64,000 nt of DNA from Calothrix membranacea FACHB-236 (GTDB lineage: Bacteria > Cyanobacteriota > Cyanobacteriia > Cyanobacteriales > Nostocaceae): assembly GCF_014696315.1 (NCBI RefSeq), contig NZ_JACJPX010000002.1, positions 62,001-126,000 on the forward strand. The letters run 5' to 3'. Within the stretch, counting starts at the first letter, position 1. Each line of letters begins with the position of its first letter. The position numbers were made by a program, and so were the translations under genes. Of this stretch, positions 51,254 through 59,297 are shown in pieces. The notes beneath the pieces are model-generated. The model had not been told where the DNA came from and searched no databases. It worked only from the letters and a program-made list of their open reading frames with translations.

Positions 51254-52573
51254 ATGACAGCAACTGTTGATAAAACCACTAAATTACCTCCTTCTAGGCA
51301 TGAATTTGCTGAAGTAATTCATCGCTTAGAAGCTGGCGGTTCTATGCTGCCGGACACCCCAGAAAACTTAATGCAAATTATCGGCTTGTATAAGGCTTAT
51401 GCTGTGCCGATGGATTTCTACTGGCGGGATTTACTTTATATTGCAGAACAAGAATTTTTAAATCCTTTTCCCTTCTTTAAATACTTCTTACCTAAAGAGT
51501 ATTTAGACCGTCATAATCATTATGCTGGTGATGATGCCGATTTAAGAATTTGGCGGGGACAAGCTACAGCCCATCCCGAATTATTGGCATTTATCGAAAA
51601 AGGTGAAACTGGCAAAATGCCAAAATTATTTCACCATTTATTCCACGATCGCATTAACATGGAGTTTGCTGAAGCTTGTATGCGGGCTATGCTTTGGCAT
51701 CGTCAAATGTATGCGCCAGTCAACCAGTTTGATGCTTACCTAGACTCAGAAGAATATAGAGCTAACGCTGATAGGGCAATTAAAGCTTACTTTAAAGGCA
51801 ACCCGGTAATGTTGGCACTGCACAAGATGTTCCCTGATATGTTCATCGAACAGTGTCGCCAAATGTCATATTACTCTAACCTGGGCTTATTCTGGGAAGT
51901 AATGGCACCTGTGTTCTTTGAAATGTCGGATATTTACGACGAAGGTGGGTTTAAAGGTGTCCCCGACGCAATGAACTTTTTGGTGAATGGCATTTTTGCG
52001 ATCGCAGGTCGTCCGATTTACCATCATGTATATATAGATGGCGAATGCTATGAAATCATTCCCAAATCTAAGGGTTTCACCTGGCTATACGAAGCAGCAT
52101 TACCCTATGTAGAAGCAGTTTTCTACCGTACCGCACCTTTTAGAGGCACAAAATCTTATAATGCTCAAGCAGGGCAAGTACCTGATGACCAAAAAGATTT
52201 TCACTATGGCATTCTCTACGCTGATGTCTTCCCTGTAGGTACAGCCGGTATTCCACCCACATTGTTGATGCAAGATATGTTACACTTCTTGCCTCAATAT
52301 CTGCTTGATTACTACAAACAATATTGCCGTGGCGAAGAAGATATGTTGATTCAGTTAGGAGTTAGTTTCCAACGGTCAATGTACAATGTAACTTCTGCGG
52401 TAATTCAAGCATTACGCACAGCATTGTTATATCCTTTAGATGACCCCAATCCTAAGCATTTACAAGCCAACCGGGAATTTTTTGAAGCCCAGTTAAGTCG
52501 CTTTACTCGTGCTGATTATAATATGCGAGATGCTGCACGTTTACGGGATATTCAACGCCAAGACTATAGGTAG
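51254..52573 (+). CDS. CO2 hydration protein (CupA/ChpY-like)
   Basis: 439-residue cytoplasmic-side subunit of NDH-1MS-type complexes that hydrates CO2 to bicarbonate with electron-transport energy. The family sequence is recognisable over its length: HEFAEVIHRLEAGGSMLPDTPENLMQIIG, YAVPMDFYWRDLLYIAEQEFLNPFPFFKYFLP, HHLFHDRINMEFAEACMRAMLWHRQMYAPV and YHHVYIDGECYEIIPKSKGFTWLYEAALPYVEAVFYRTAPFRGT. The length fits CupA (about 440) better than CupB (about 375). Together with ndhF and ndhD it forms a CO2-uptake module. The ATG at 51254 was taken over a TTG at 51230. It ends the operon. Confidence 0.9.
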   Translation: MTATVDKTTKLPPSRHEFAEVIHRLEAGGSMLPDTPENLMQIIGLYKAYAVPMDFYWRDLLYIAEQEFLNPFPFFKYFLPKEYLDRHNHYAGDDADLRIWRGQATAHPELLAFIEKGETGKMPKLFHHLFHDRINMEFAEACMRAMLWHRQMYAPVNQFDAYLDSEEYRANADRAIKAYFKGNPVMLALHKMFPDMFIEQCRQMSYYSNLGLFWEVMAPVFFEMSDIYDEGGFKGVPDAMNFLVNGIFAIAGRPIYHHVYIDGECYEIIPKSKGFTWLYEAALPYVEAVFYRTAPFRGTKSYNAQAGQVPDDQKDFHYGILYADVFPVGTAGIPPTLLMQDMLHFLPQYLLDYYKQYCRGEEDMLIQLGVSFQRSMYNVTSAVIQALRTALLYPLDDPNPKHLQANREFFEAQLSRFTRADYNMRDAARLRDIQRQDYR

Positions 52574-52679
52574 GTTGGCGAAATTAAAGATAGCTGGCTG
52601 AGGCTGTCATTGGTCATTTGTCATTGGTAAGTAATTATTTTGGTAGGGTGTGTTACGCCGCAGGCTAACGCACCTTATC
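52574..52679. repeat. Short spacer with GTAGGGTGTGTTACGCC palindrome
   Basis: A CATTGGTCATTTGTCATTGG stretch precedes GTAGGGTGTGTTACGCC/GGCTAACGCACC at 52644-52674, a copy of the dispersed palindrome family. Confidence 0.6.
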
Positions 52680-52995
52680 TTTTTGCTTTCTCAAAATTAA
52701 CTTCTGCTTTCTCAAAATTAACTTTTGCTTTCTCAAAATTAACTTCTGCTTTCTGGGAATCAACTTCCGCTTTAACGATTCGGTATTCCACGCAAGCTGT
52801 AGCAACTTTTGCTTTCTGGGAATCAACTTCTGCTTTAACGATTCGGTATTCCACGCAAGCTGTAGCAACTTTTGCTTTCTGGGAATCAACTTTTGCTTTA
52901 ACGATTCGGTATTCCGCGCAAGCTGTAGCAACTTTTGCTTTCTGGGAATCAACTTCTGCTTTAATGTTTCCGTATTCCGCGCAAGTTGTAGCAAC
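52680..52995. repeat. Compound minisatellite: 21-bp units then 63-bp units
   Basis: The left part repeats CTTCTGCTTTCTCAAAATTAA with variants (21 bp, about three copies). The right part repeats a 63-bp unit (TTTGCTTTCTGGGAATCAACT, then TTAACGATTCGGTATTCC and CAAGCTGTAGCAA) four times. The 63-bp unit contains two segments that resemble the 21-bp unit. Frames run through in several registers with heptad-like translations (minus strand: VDSQKAKVATA and NFEKAKV), but none has coding support. Confidence 0.85.
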
Positions 52996-53026
52996 TTCGA
53001 TGGGTTGCGCTGCGCGACAACCCATC

Positions 53027-54205
53027 CTACGATGATTGGCTATCAAGACGGCGAAACAGAAATATCCAAATGGGTAGGGAACTGTTAATTGCAATTAGCC
53101 TGACTAAATGACCTGTGGTGACCACTTCCACATTATGATTCAATACTAAAGCGACGAGAATCATTTCTGCTGAACCTCCTGGGGCGGTTACCAACAGGCA
53201 AGTTAACCAATCCCAAGCAGTTAATTGCATAGCTAGCATAGCAGCGATCGCACCAGCAATTAAAGTCATAGCCACAGACATGACTGCATAGCCGATAGTT
53301 TTGGCATTGAAGCTGGGTTTATCTCCCCAATACTCCCCAATGGTAATTCCTAACAGCATTTGACCAAGTAAATTAATTAGTGGTGGTGCAGTAAAATGAA
53401 GACCAGATGCGATAGGCAGTAAATTTAGCACTGGGTTAAAGGCTATCCCCATCAGCAAAGCACCAAAAAAATCGCCTGCGGGAATCTTTAAGAATATCGC
53501 CAAATAAACTATTAATGCAGTTACCCCTAGCGCTAATAAAAGTAATCCTAATTGCGATGGTTCAAAATTGAGTAAATTACTTTGCATGGGAATTGCTTGT
53601 TGATGCCAAGAACTACTAAATGTGGTTCTCGCAATCAAAGGAATCAGAAAAACTACACTTGTTACCCGCAAGGCTTGAACTAGCGCCACTAAGGTGACAT
53701 TTTTATCATAATCGGCTGCAATCGCTGCCATAATTCCCACCCCGCCGGGGACTGTCGCCAGCATGGCTGTTAACAAGTTAGTTTGGCTAAGACGGGAATA
53801 AATATAGCCAATACAGATTCCACAAAGTAACAGAAAAATTGTTAATAAAATAAATATCGGCATCCCAGACGCAACACTAGCCAAATCACTATGGCTACTA
53901 GAAGCACCTACTGTTAGCCCCACAAGTGCCATACCAGCTTTTCTCGCAGTCCGGTTTGGTTTGGGGTAATATTGGAAAAAAATTCGACAAACCTGCAAAA
54001 CTATAGCGCCAGCCGCAATACCCCCAAATATCCAAACTATTCCCCCAATATTAAACTTTGCGAGGCTGAAACCTAAAGGCAATGCCAGCAGCATTTCTAA
54101 AATCAAGACAGCTAACTGCTTGACAAATAAATGCTGTTGAGCATCAATAGGATTTGCAGCAGTTGATTCCTCAACAATAGGAGCAACACTAAAGCTATGA
54201 TTCAT
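53027..54205 (-). CDS. AbrB family membrane protein (PF05145)
   Basis: 392-residue integral membrane protein with about 10 hydrophobic segments, built as two repeats. The AbrB-type halves carry the matching sequences TVPGGVGIMAAIAADYDKNVTLVALVQALRV (near residue 165) and TAPGGSAEMILVALVLNHNVEVVTTGHLVRL (near 340). It is unrelated to the DNA-binding AbrB. In the family one member was linked to glyphosate or ammonia-type transport, but the substrate is not established. The ATG at 54205 is favoured over a GTG 12 codons upstream. The 3' end abuts a minisatellite. Confidence 0.87.
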   Translation of the reverse strand: MNHSFSVAPIVEESTAANPIDAQQHLFVKQLAVLILEMLLALPLGFSLAKFNIGGIVWIFGGIAAGAIVLQVCRIFFQYYPKPNRTARKAGMALVGLTVGASSSHSDLASVASGMPIFILLTIFLLLCGICIGYIYSRLSQTNLLTAMLATVPGGVGIMAAIAADYDKNVTLVALVQALRVTSVVFLIPLIARTTFSSSWHQQAIPMQSNLLNFEPSQLGLLLLALGVTALIVYLAIFLKIPAGDFFGALLMGIAFNPVLNLLPIASGLHFTAPPLINLLGQMLLGITIGEYWGDKPSFNAKTIGYAVMSVAMTLIAGAIAAMLAMQLTAWDWLTCLLVTAPGGSAEMILVALVLNHNVEVVTTGHLVRLIAINSSLPIWIFLFRRLDSQSS

Positions 54206-54261
54206 CGATGTGCGCTTTTTTCTTAGTTTAATACGCGCCACCGATGATGCGATCGCACTAT

Positions 54262-54324
54262 GTAGCGTGCGTTACGGCTTACACCTAACGCACGAGTCTT
54301 GTACAGACGCGATTAATCGCGTCT
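54262..54324. repeat. GTGCGTTACGGC palindrome and AGACGCGATTAATCGCGTCT palindrome
   Basis: 54262-54295 holds GTGCGTTACGGCTTACACCTAACGCAC; 54305-54324 is a perfect copy of the 20-bp palindrome also found at 40867 and 55214. They lie between two co-oriented minus-strand genes. Confidence 0.75.
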
Positions 54325-54326
54325 CT

Positions 54327-54665
54327 TTAATCTTCATCAAGCGCCGGGAAAGCTTCTTCTAACTGCCACAACTTATCTTTATGTTCCATGAACCAAATCC
54401 GAGTTTCTGGAGTTAGTTGACTCCAAATGATTTCAACAGGAATGTGGGGAGAAGCATATCGATACTGTTCACCGAGTAATTTGAGATTTTCCGCTACATC
54501 AAGAGGAATACCAAACTCTCGCCAGTCAACTTTCACATATCTTCCAGAAAGCCCTGCTGCGGGGTCAAAAATTAATTGTGCCGCCCTAACTAAATCAGCA
54601 AAATGATTTGCTTTGAGTCCGGTTATTTGCTGAATTGGCAGTGATTCATTATGTTCTTGAGACAT
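54327..54665 (-). CDS. Conserved hypothetical protein
   Basis: 112-residue soluble protein without a family name that I can give. It has a compact, acidic helical composition (LKANHFADLVRAAQLIFDPAAGLSGRYVKVDWREFGIPLDVAENLKLLGEQYRY). A Trp-rich C-terminal end (IIWSQLTPETRIWFMEHKDKLWQLEEAFPALDED) looks like a conserved cyanobacterial domain. No signal peptide, membrane segment or catalytic motif is visible. Start is ATG. It is read with the NTF2-like and DUF3598 genes in one direction, but the gaps (88 and 103 bp) argue against a tight operon. Confidence 0.8.
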   Translation of the reverse strand: MSQEHNESLPIQQITGLKANHFADLVRAAQLIFDPAAGLSGRYVKVDWREFGIPLDVAENLKLLGEQYRYASPHIPVEIIWSQLTPETRIWFMEHKDKLWQLEEAFPALDED

Positions 54666-54753
54666 TGTCGCTGGAGTGGTAAAGATGATTTGTTGATGGA
54701 ACTTACTGCCAGAGATTTTTATCCCAATACTCTATTTTAGCGTACAGTCTTTT

Positions 54754-55140
54754 TTAAGAACGCAGTTGCGCTATCATTGCTGCTGGATTCCAGTAAGCGC
54801 GAGTAGTTTGAATTTTACCTGCTGCATTAATCTCAAAAATAGTAATTCCTGCAAAAGTTACTGATTTACCACTTTTGCTAATTCCTTGCATTGTCCACTT
54901 CACTGCTGCTTCATTACCACCTGTGAAAATATGCTCGGTTGTGGCTTCTAGTTTGGTAAAAACTGCTTGCAATTGCCCAATAAACTGACGGAATCCCTCA
55001 TGTACTTTTGCCGGTGGTTCGCCTACTGGATCGTAGCTTAATGCGTCTTCAGCAAAGTTTTCTACCCAGCCTTCAGGGTTCATACTAGCCATATTAGCAA
55101 AGTAAGCAGCAACTAATTTTTCCATGCTTGTATTTGACAT
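54754..55140 (-). CDS. NTF2/SnoaL-like fold protein
   Basis: 128-residue protein with a cone-shaped NTF2-like (SnoaL) fold. Indications are VAAYFANMASMNPEGWVENFAEDALSYDPVGEPP at the N terminus and the strand pair FTGGNEAAVKWTMQG and VTFAGITIFEINAAGKIQTTRAYWNP. Members bind small ligands or act as isomerases and limonene-epoxide-type hydrolases; no catalytic set is evident here. Start is ATG. It lies between two small co-oriented genes of unknown function. Palindromes separate it from DUF3598. Confidence 0.88.
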   Translation of the reverse strand: MSNTSMEKLVAAYFANMASMNPEGWVENFAEDALSYDPVGEPPAKVHEGFRQFIGQLQAVFTKLEATTEHIFTGGNEAAVKWTMQGISKSGKSVTFAGITIFEINAAGKIQTTRAYWNPAAMIAQLRS

Positions 55141-55213
55141 ATTAAAATCCTATTTCAGTTGTGGTAAATATTAGTTTTGACTTTTGAATACAGACGCGAT
55201 TAATCGTAATTAC

Positions 55214-55233
55214 AGACGCGATTAATCGCGTCT
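55214..55233. repeat. 20-bp palindrome AGACGCGATTAATCGCGTCT, copy 3
   Basis: Perfect copy, with a partial copy directly to its left (ACAGACGCGATTAATCG at 55190-55206). Confidence 0.8.
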
Positions 55234-55243
55234 CTACAAGGAA

Positions 55244-56032
55244 TTATTGGCGATAAAATATTTCTGAAGTTAAACGCTGAAAATTACCTGCACTATCATA
55301 TTGTGCAGTTAGTCGCTTAAATTTATTTGCAGATACAAACTTACCAACTATAATGCTAAAATCTTGCCCAATTTGCAAAATTTTAGGCGTATTAATGACA
55401 ATACCATCAGGTAAAAATACAGCTTGATAACTATCTTCAAGAGAAACTAAATTCAGATTTTCAATAGATTCAACATTTGAAACACTTAAGTCAGCATTAA
55501 TATACTGTTTTTCTCCTATCCATTGACCATCAATATCTTTTACTACTGGATCAGGAGGTTTTACAGGAAAGCTACCTAAATATTCACGAATCTGAGTAAA
55601 TCTTTCTATATCGCTATTTTCTCCGCACATCACTACTACACTAGTTCGCCACTCTTCATTTCTGAAGAATAACTCCATGCCAAATCTTTTTCCTGGTTCA
55701 AAATTTCTGACTAAAACAGCATAAATTTCGGGAGTAATAGCTAGCGTCCTCATAGTAGGTAATCCAGGATGAAGGATGCCATCATCTTGATTACAAATTT
55801 GCTTATCTATTTGCCAAGTTTTTTCTTCTTTACTACCATCGGCATATTCGTAACTATTCGTGTGATAAATAATTGTTTGATCCGCGTTAGAACAAAAATT
55901 TCTCACGCATTTTAAAGAGTTAATAACTTCTTGATCGAGATCATAACTAGTCCATATTCCATACCAGCTAACACCTTCTGGAGTATGATCACCAAATAAA
56001 GTTGACCAGTTGCGTTCTGGTGCATTCATCAT
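55244..56032 (-). CDS. DUF3598 family protein
   Basis: 262-residue protein of the cyanobacterial DUF3598 family, with a lipocalin-like beta fold related to that of the bilin lyases CpeS/CpcS. Signs of the family are the N-terminal NWSTLFGDHTPEGVSWYGIWTSYD, a Tyr/Trp-rich strand pattern (YHTNSYEYADGSKEEKTWQID), and the closing strand AVFLPDGIVINTPKILQIG with LTAQYDSAGNFQRLTSEIFYRQ. It has no signal peptide. The role is unknown; a pigment or lipid ligand is a guess from the fold. Two Met codons start the frame; either may be used. Confidence 0.85.
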   Translation of the reverse strand: MMNAPERNWSTLFGDHTPEGVSWYGIWTSYDLDQEVINSLKCVRNFCSNADQTIIYHTNSYEYADGSKEEKTWQIDKQICNQDDGILHPGLPTMRTLAITPEIYAVLVRNFEPGKRFGMELFFRNEEWRTSVVVMCGENSDIERFTQIREYLGSFPVKPPDPVVKDIDGQWIGEKQYINADLSVSNVESIENLNLVSLEDSYQAVFLPDGIVINTPKILQIGQDFSIIVGKFVSANKFKRLTAQYDSAGNFQRLTSEIFYRQ

Positions 56033-56277
56033 CTTGAATCCTTAAATTAAGTATTATTCTGTAAATTCTTATAAGAATTTACATTATTTACGTGCCGAAT
56101 TCTGCAAATCAAATATTTAAGATATCAATCAGTTCTATAGTATTCCTATTGTATGCGTGAAAAAAAAGTACATTTCTATATCCTTCTTCGCTGTTCCCTT
56201 CCTTAAAATGACAAATGACTAATGACAAATGACAGCCTCAGCCAATTATCTTTAATTTTGCCAACCTACTTATATAG

Positions 56278-56643
56278 TTATTCACTATCAATAAACACAG
56301 TCACAGCAGCCACGGCTATTAACATCTCATCATTTTTATCGTTGAGAGAAGCAATTGCGCGCCCTTGAACTACCATCCCCCCAGATTCCACAGTGAGAGT
56401 TTTACGCCCAAATGGTAATACTGCTAATACTTCCTCTTGTCTTACCTGTTCTGGGTATGGTACTGCTACTTGAACTTCCACAATCATCTCATCGGGGTCA
56501 TTTAAACCAGCAACTTCCCAAACACCGGGTAAAGCATTATGTGCGATCGCATTTCTTACCGCCCTTGCTGCTGCTACTGTCGGTTCTTGTCCATGTTGGT
56601 CAACTCCCATGCCCATTTCGATAATAAAGCGTTTTCTAGCCAC
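56278..56643 (-). CDS. Lin0512 family protein
   Basis: 121-residue protein of the Lin0512 family. The start VARKRFIIEMGMGVDQHGQEPTVAAARAVRNAIAHNALPG and the glycine-rich PFGRKTLTVESGGMVVQGRAI are the recognisable core. The family has no known function; its fold may be enzyme-like. I choose the GTG at 56643 because CCTCC on the plus strand (GGAGG on the minus strand) lies five bases upstream of it, while the TTG four codons earlier overlaps that site. It is divergent from the LD-carboxypeptidase, 22 bp apart. Confidence 0.85.
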   Translation of the reverse strand: MARKRFIIEMGMGVDQHGQEPTVAAARAVRNAIAHNALPGVWEVAGLNDPDEMIVEVQVAVPYPEQVRQEEVLAVLPFGRKTLTVESGGMVVQGRAIASLNDKNDEMLIAVAAVTVFIDSE

Positions 56644-56653
56644 AACTGCCTCC
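56641..56653 (-). promoter_or_regulatory. Shine-Dalgarno deciding the GTG start of the Lin0512 gene
   Basis: GGAGG (minus strand, 56653-56649) precedes GTG by five bases. This excludes the TTG at 56655 as the main start. Confidence 0.75.
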
Positions 56654-56665
56654 AATCCCTAATTT

Positions 56666-57685
56666 ATGCACATCAACCGTCGGCAATTTCTTACCAGCGT
56701 TGGGTTAGCAACTTTAGCCACCCAGGTACAACCGTTTACAGCCCAAGGTCAATTATCTCGCAATACCACCCTGAAACCACCTCACCTGCAAATTGGCGAT
56801 ACTGTGGGGTTAATCGCCCCAGCCAGTACCGTTGACAGCCAACATATAGAAACTGCACAACGTAACATTGCAGATTTAGGCTTGAAAGTGAAGCTAGGAA
56901 AGCATATTTTGGATCGTTATGGTTACTTAGCCGGAAAGGATCGCGATCGCGCTTTTGATTTAAACTCTATGTTTGCCGATCCATCGGTAAAAGCTATTAT
57001 TGCTATGCGTGGCGGCTGGGGTTGCAATCGCATTTTACCCTGGCTTAATTACACTAATATTCGCAATCATCCTAAAATTTTGCTGGGATACAGCGATATC
57101 ACATCTTTATTATTAGCAATTAATGCCCGCAGTCGCTTAATTACTTTTCATGGCCCAGTTGCCACCTCTACCTGGAATCAGTTTACAGTAGATTACTTCC
57201 GGCGGATTTTATTTAATAAAGAAGCCGTAACTATGCAAAATCCCACACCTGGGGAAGTAAAAATAGAAATAATTACCCCAGGAAAAGCTAAAGGTAAACT
57301 TATCGGTGGCAACCTATCTGTACTATCAGCCATGATAGGTTCAATGTACCTTCCTGCTTGGCAAAACAGCATTTTATTTATTGAAGAAATCGATGAAGAT
57401 GTTTATCGTGTAGACCGAATGCTTACACAATTAAAAAATGCTGGCATACTTAATCAAATTGCTGGTTTTATTTTTGCCCAATGCACCGATTGCAGCCTCG
57501 GCGATGCACCAAATTTTACTTTAATGCAAGTATTACAAGACCACATCCGTCCGTTAAATATCCCCGCTTGGTACGGTTCAATGATTGGTCACATTAAAAA
57601 TAAATTTACCGTCCCAGTAGGTTTGCCAGTTGAAATTGATGCGAATTTAGGCACAATTCAAATGTTAGAATCAGCCGTAATTTAA
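56666..57685 (+). CDS. LD-carboxypeptidase (S66 family), exported
   Basis: 339-residue serine peptidase of family S66 that in relatives removes the terminal D-Ala from murein tetrapeptides. It begins with a twin-arginine-like signal (INRRQFLTSVGLATLATQV), so the enzyme would act in the periplasm. The nucleophile Ser sits in GYSDIT (near residue 143), the acid in IEEIDEDVYRVDRML (near 248) and the His in YGSMIGHIKNK (near 315). It is divergent from the Lin0512 gene, with only 22 bp between starts, so their promoters must overlap the coding or adjacent bases. Confidence 0.92.
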   Translation: MHINRRQFLTSVGLATLATQVQPFTAQGQLSRNTTLKPPHLQIGDTVGLIAPASTVDSQHIETAQRNIADLGLKVKLGKHILDRYGYLAGKDRDRAFDLNSMFADPSVKAIIAMRGGWGCNRILPWLNYTNIRNHPKILLGYSDITSLLLAINARSRLITFHGPVATSTWNQFTVDYFRRILFNKEAVTMQNPTPGEVKIEIITPGKAKGKLIGGNLSVLSAMIGSMYLPAWQNSILFIEEIDEDVYRVDRMLTQLKNAGILNQIAGFIFAQCTDCSLGDAPNFTLMQVLQDHIRPLNIPAWYGSMIGHIKNKFTVPVGLPVEIDANLGTIQMLESAVI

Positions 57686-57719
57686 TACTAATTTGAAAAA
57701 ATCATGCGACAAATTGTAG

Positions 57720-57740
57720 GGGCAAGGCACTGCCTTGCCC
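57720..57740. repeat. GGCA-n-TGCC hairpin repeat, copy 4
   Basis: GGGCAAGGCA and TGCCTTGCCC pair perfectly around one C, preceded by TTGTAG. Compare with 28481, 45429 and 61783. Confidence 0.8.
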
Positions 57741-57829
57741 TCTAATCGGTTGTATTAGAAATGAAAAATTAATTAGTCAAAATCCCATATGTTTGACTCT
57801 GGACTTTTGACCATTGACAACCTCTCCCA

Positions 57830-59167
57830 TCAATCACTAACTACGAGTTTTAACAAATCAGTTTGCGCTAATCTATCCGCCGCAGTTTTAATATCATCAA
57901 ACGGCATTCCCGACCTTTGAGCAATATCTAGCAGCGTATGATCGCCATCAGCTAAATTCAAAACCCACAAAATAGCCATCTCATTTAATCCGCTATCTTT
58001 TTGCCCACCAACAGACCGATATAAACCTCTTTTCCCTAACTGTGGCTCACATTTGGGTTTTTGATTAACGTAAACTTGATTACTATCAAGAATATGTAAT
58101 ATCGAAACACATTGAGCAAAAGAATCAGCCAGATATTGTGGTTTTACAAAGTCCAAATTATCTGCTGAGGTGTGATATTCCGGAAAGCTACCATGAGGCG
58201 ATCGCATAAAGCAGCCTACAGCTAAATTAAATCCTGGTGAGCAATATTGGCGCTCATCATAGCCATAGGGAAAGAAATCAATAATTTTATAATCGTGATC
58301 TGAGTTCTTCAGCACATAACTGACAATCTCATCAATTTCCGTATTACCTCTGCGACTTTTTTTGTAAGTAAAGTTACCTGCATCTCCCAAACAAGTTAAA
58401 ACTAAACCATGTTTGATGCGATGTACATTCGCTTCATTTATAGATAGCCAAGTAATTGAACCAATAGTTCCCGGTATAAAAACAAACCGATAAGAATAAT
58501 GATTTACAGTTTGGCTGAGTTGTTTAGCGAGAAAAACTGCGATCGCAATTCCCGAAAGATTATCATTGCACAGTGAAGGATGACAGGCGTGACAAGAAAT
58601 TAACACTTCCTCACTGCTTTCTCCAGGAATAAAATACTCCCCATAAGTCAGATGTCCCGCTTCTAAAGATGAATCAATACATACTTCATATTCTTCATCT
58701 TGCAGTTGCAAAAACTGATTGTGACTAAGACAAAAACCCCAACTTTCTTTGTAATAGGAAGTCCGATAAGGAACCCAATCAGGATAATCAGGCAGTGTAA
58801 ATAAATGTGATTTTAATTCGCTTAGTGATATCTTTTGATGTACCGGAATACTATAGTTAACAACGTGTAAATTAGAATTAGCAAAATCTACAATTTTTTC
58901 ACCTTGAGAGTTTTTAATATAAGCATCTTTAATATTCCATTCTTTAGGAACTTTCCAATCAAAAACCTCAGTTCCTGTTGGTACTTCATGCACTGACAAC
59001 GGAATATGCTGTTGCAGAATCTTGAGAGTTTTTCTAAACCCATCACCTGTAATACTGCGGCAGATAGGATAGAGTTCAGTAATTAATTGATATATTTCTT
59101 GAGCTATATCACTGCTTTTCGCAGCCGTTTCTAGCTTTGTCTCTACAGGTTCTTGAAGATTTACCAT
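57830..59167 (-). CDS. DUF4910 aminopeptidase-like protein with winged-helix C terminus
   Basis: 445-residue protein of the DUF4910 (aminopeptidase-like, zinc) type found in surface-sugar gene clusters. Candidate metal ligands are His and Asp in SCHACHPSLCNDNLSG (near residue 198), and His in PEYHTSADN (near 338). GKR-type YPICRSITGDGFRKTLKIL near the N terminus is another family mark. A winged-helix tail (LADGDHTLLDIAQRSGMPFDDIKTAADRLAQTDLL) closes the protein. The substrate is unknown; peptide-bond or amide hydrolysis is possible. It ends a minus-strand run of sugar-cluster genes and is 130 bp from the aminotransferase gene. Confidence 0.85.
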   Translation of the reverse strand: MVNLQEPVETKLETAAKSSDIAQEIYQLITELYPICRSITGDGFRKTLKILQQHIPLSVHEVPTGTEVFDWKVPKEWNIKDAYIKNSQGEKIVDFANSNLHVVNYSIPVHQKISLSELKSHLFTLPDYPDWVPYRTSYYKESWGFCLSHNQFLQLQDEEYEVCIDSSLEAGHLTYGEYFIPGESSEEVLISCHACHPSLCNDNLSGIAIAVFLAKQLSQTVNHYSYRFVFIPGTIGSITWLSINEANVHRIKHGLVLTCLGDAGNFTYKKSRRGNTEIDEIVSYVLKNSDHDYKIIDFFPYGYDERQYCSPGFNLAVGCFMRSPHGSFPEYHTSADNLDFVKPQYLADSFAQCVSILHILDSNQVYVNQKPKCEPQLGKRGLYRSVGGQKDSGLNEMAILWVLNLADGDHTLLDIAQRSGMPFDDIKTAADRLAQTDLLKLVVSD

Positions 59168-59297
59168 AATAATTTCCCTGGGATAATCTCATTGCAAAAG
59201 TCATTAATTTTCCTGGGCTGCAAGATCCCCGACTTCTTGAAGAAGTCGGGGATCTAACACCGTAGACTTGAGCTATCAGCCTGAGAATTAACTGAAG

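Noticed and set aside
52675-53094. Minus-strand frame with heptad repeats beside the AbrB-family gene
   Set aside because: It is produced by the 21/63-bp repeats and overlaps the 3' end of the AbrB-family gene in another frame. More than one register is open, which argues against coding.
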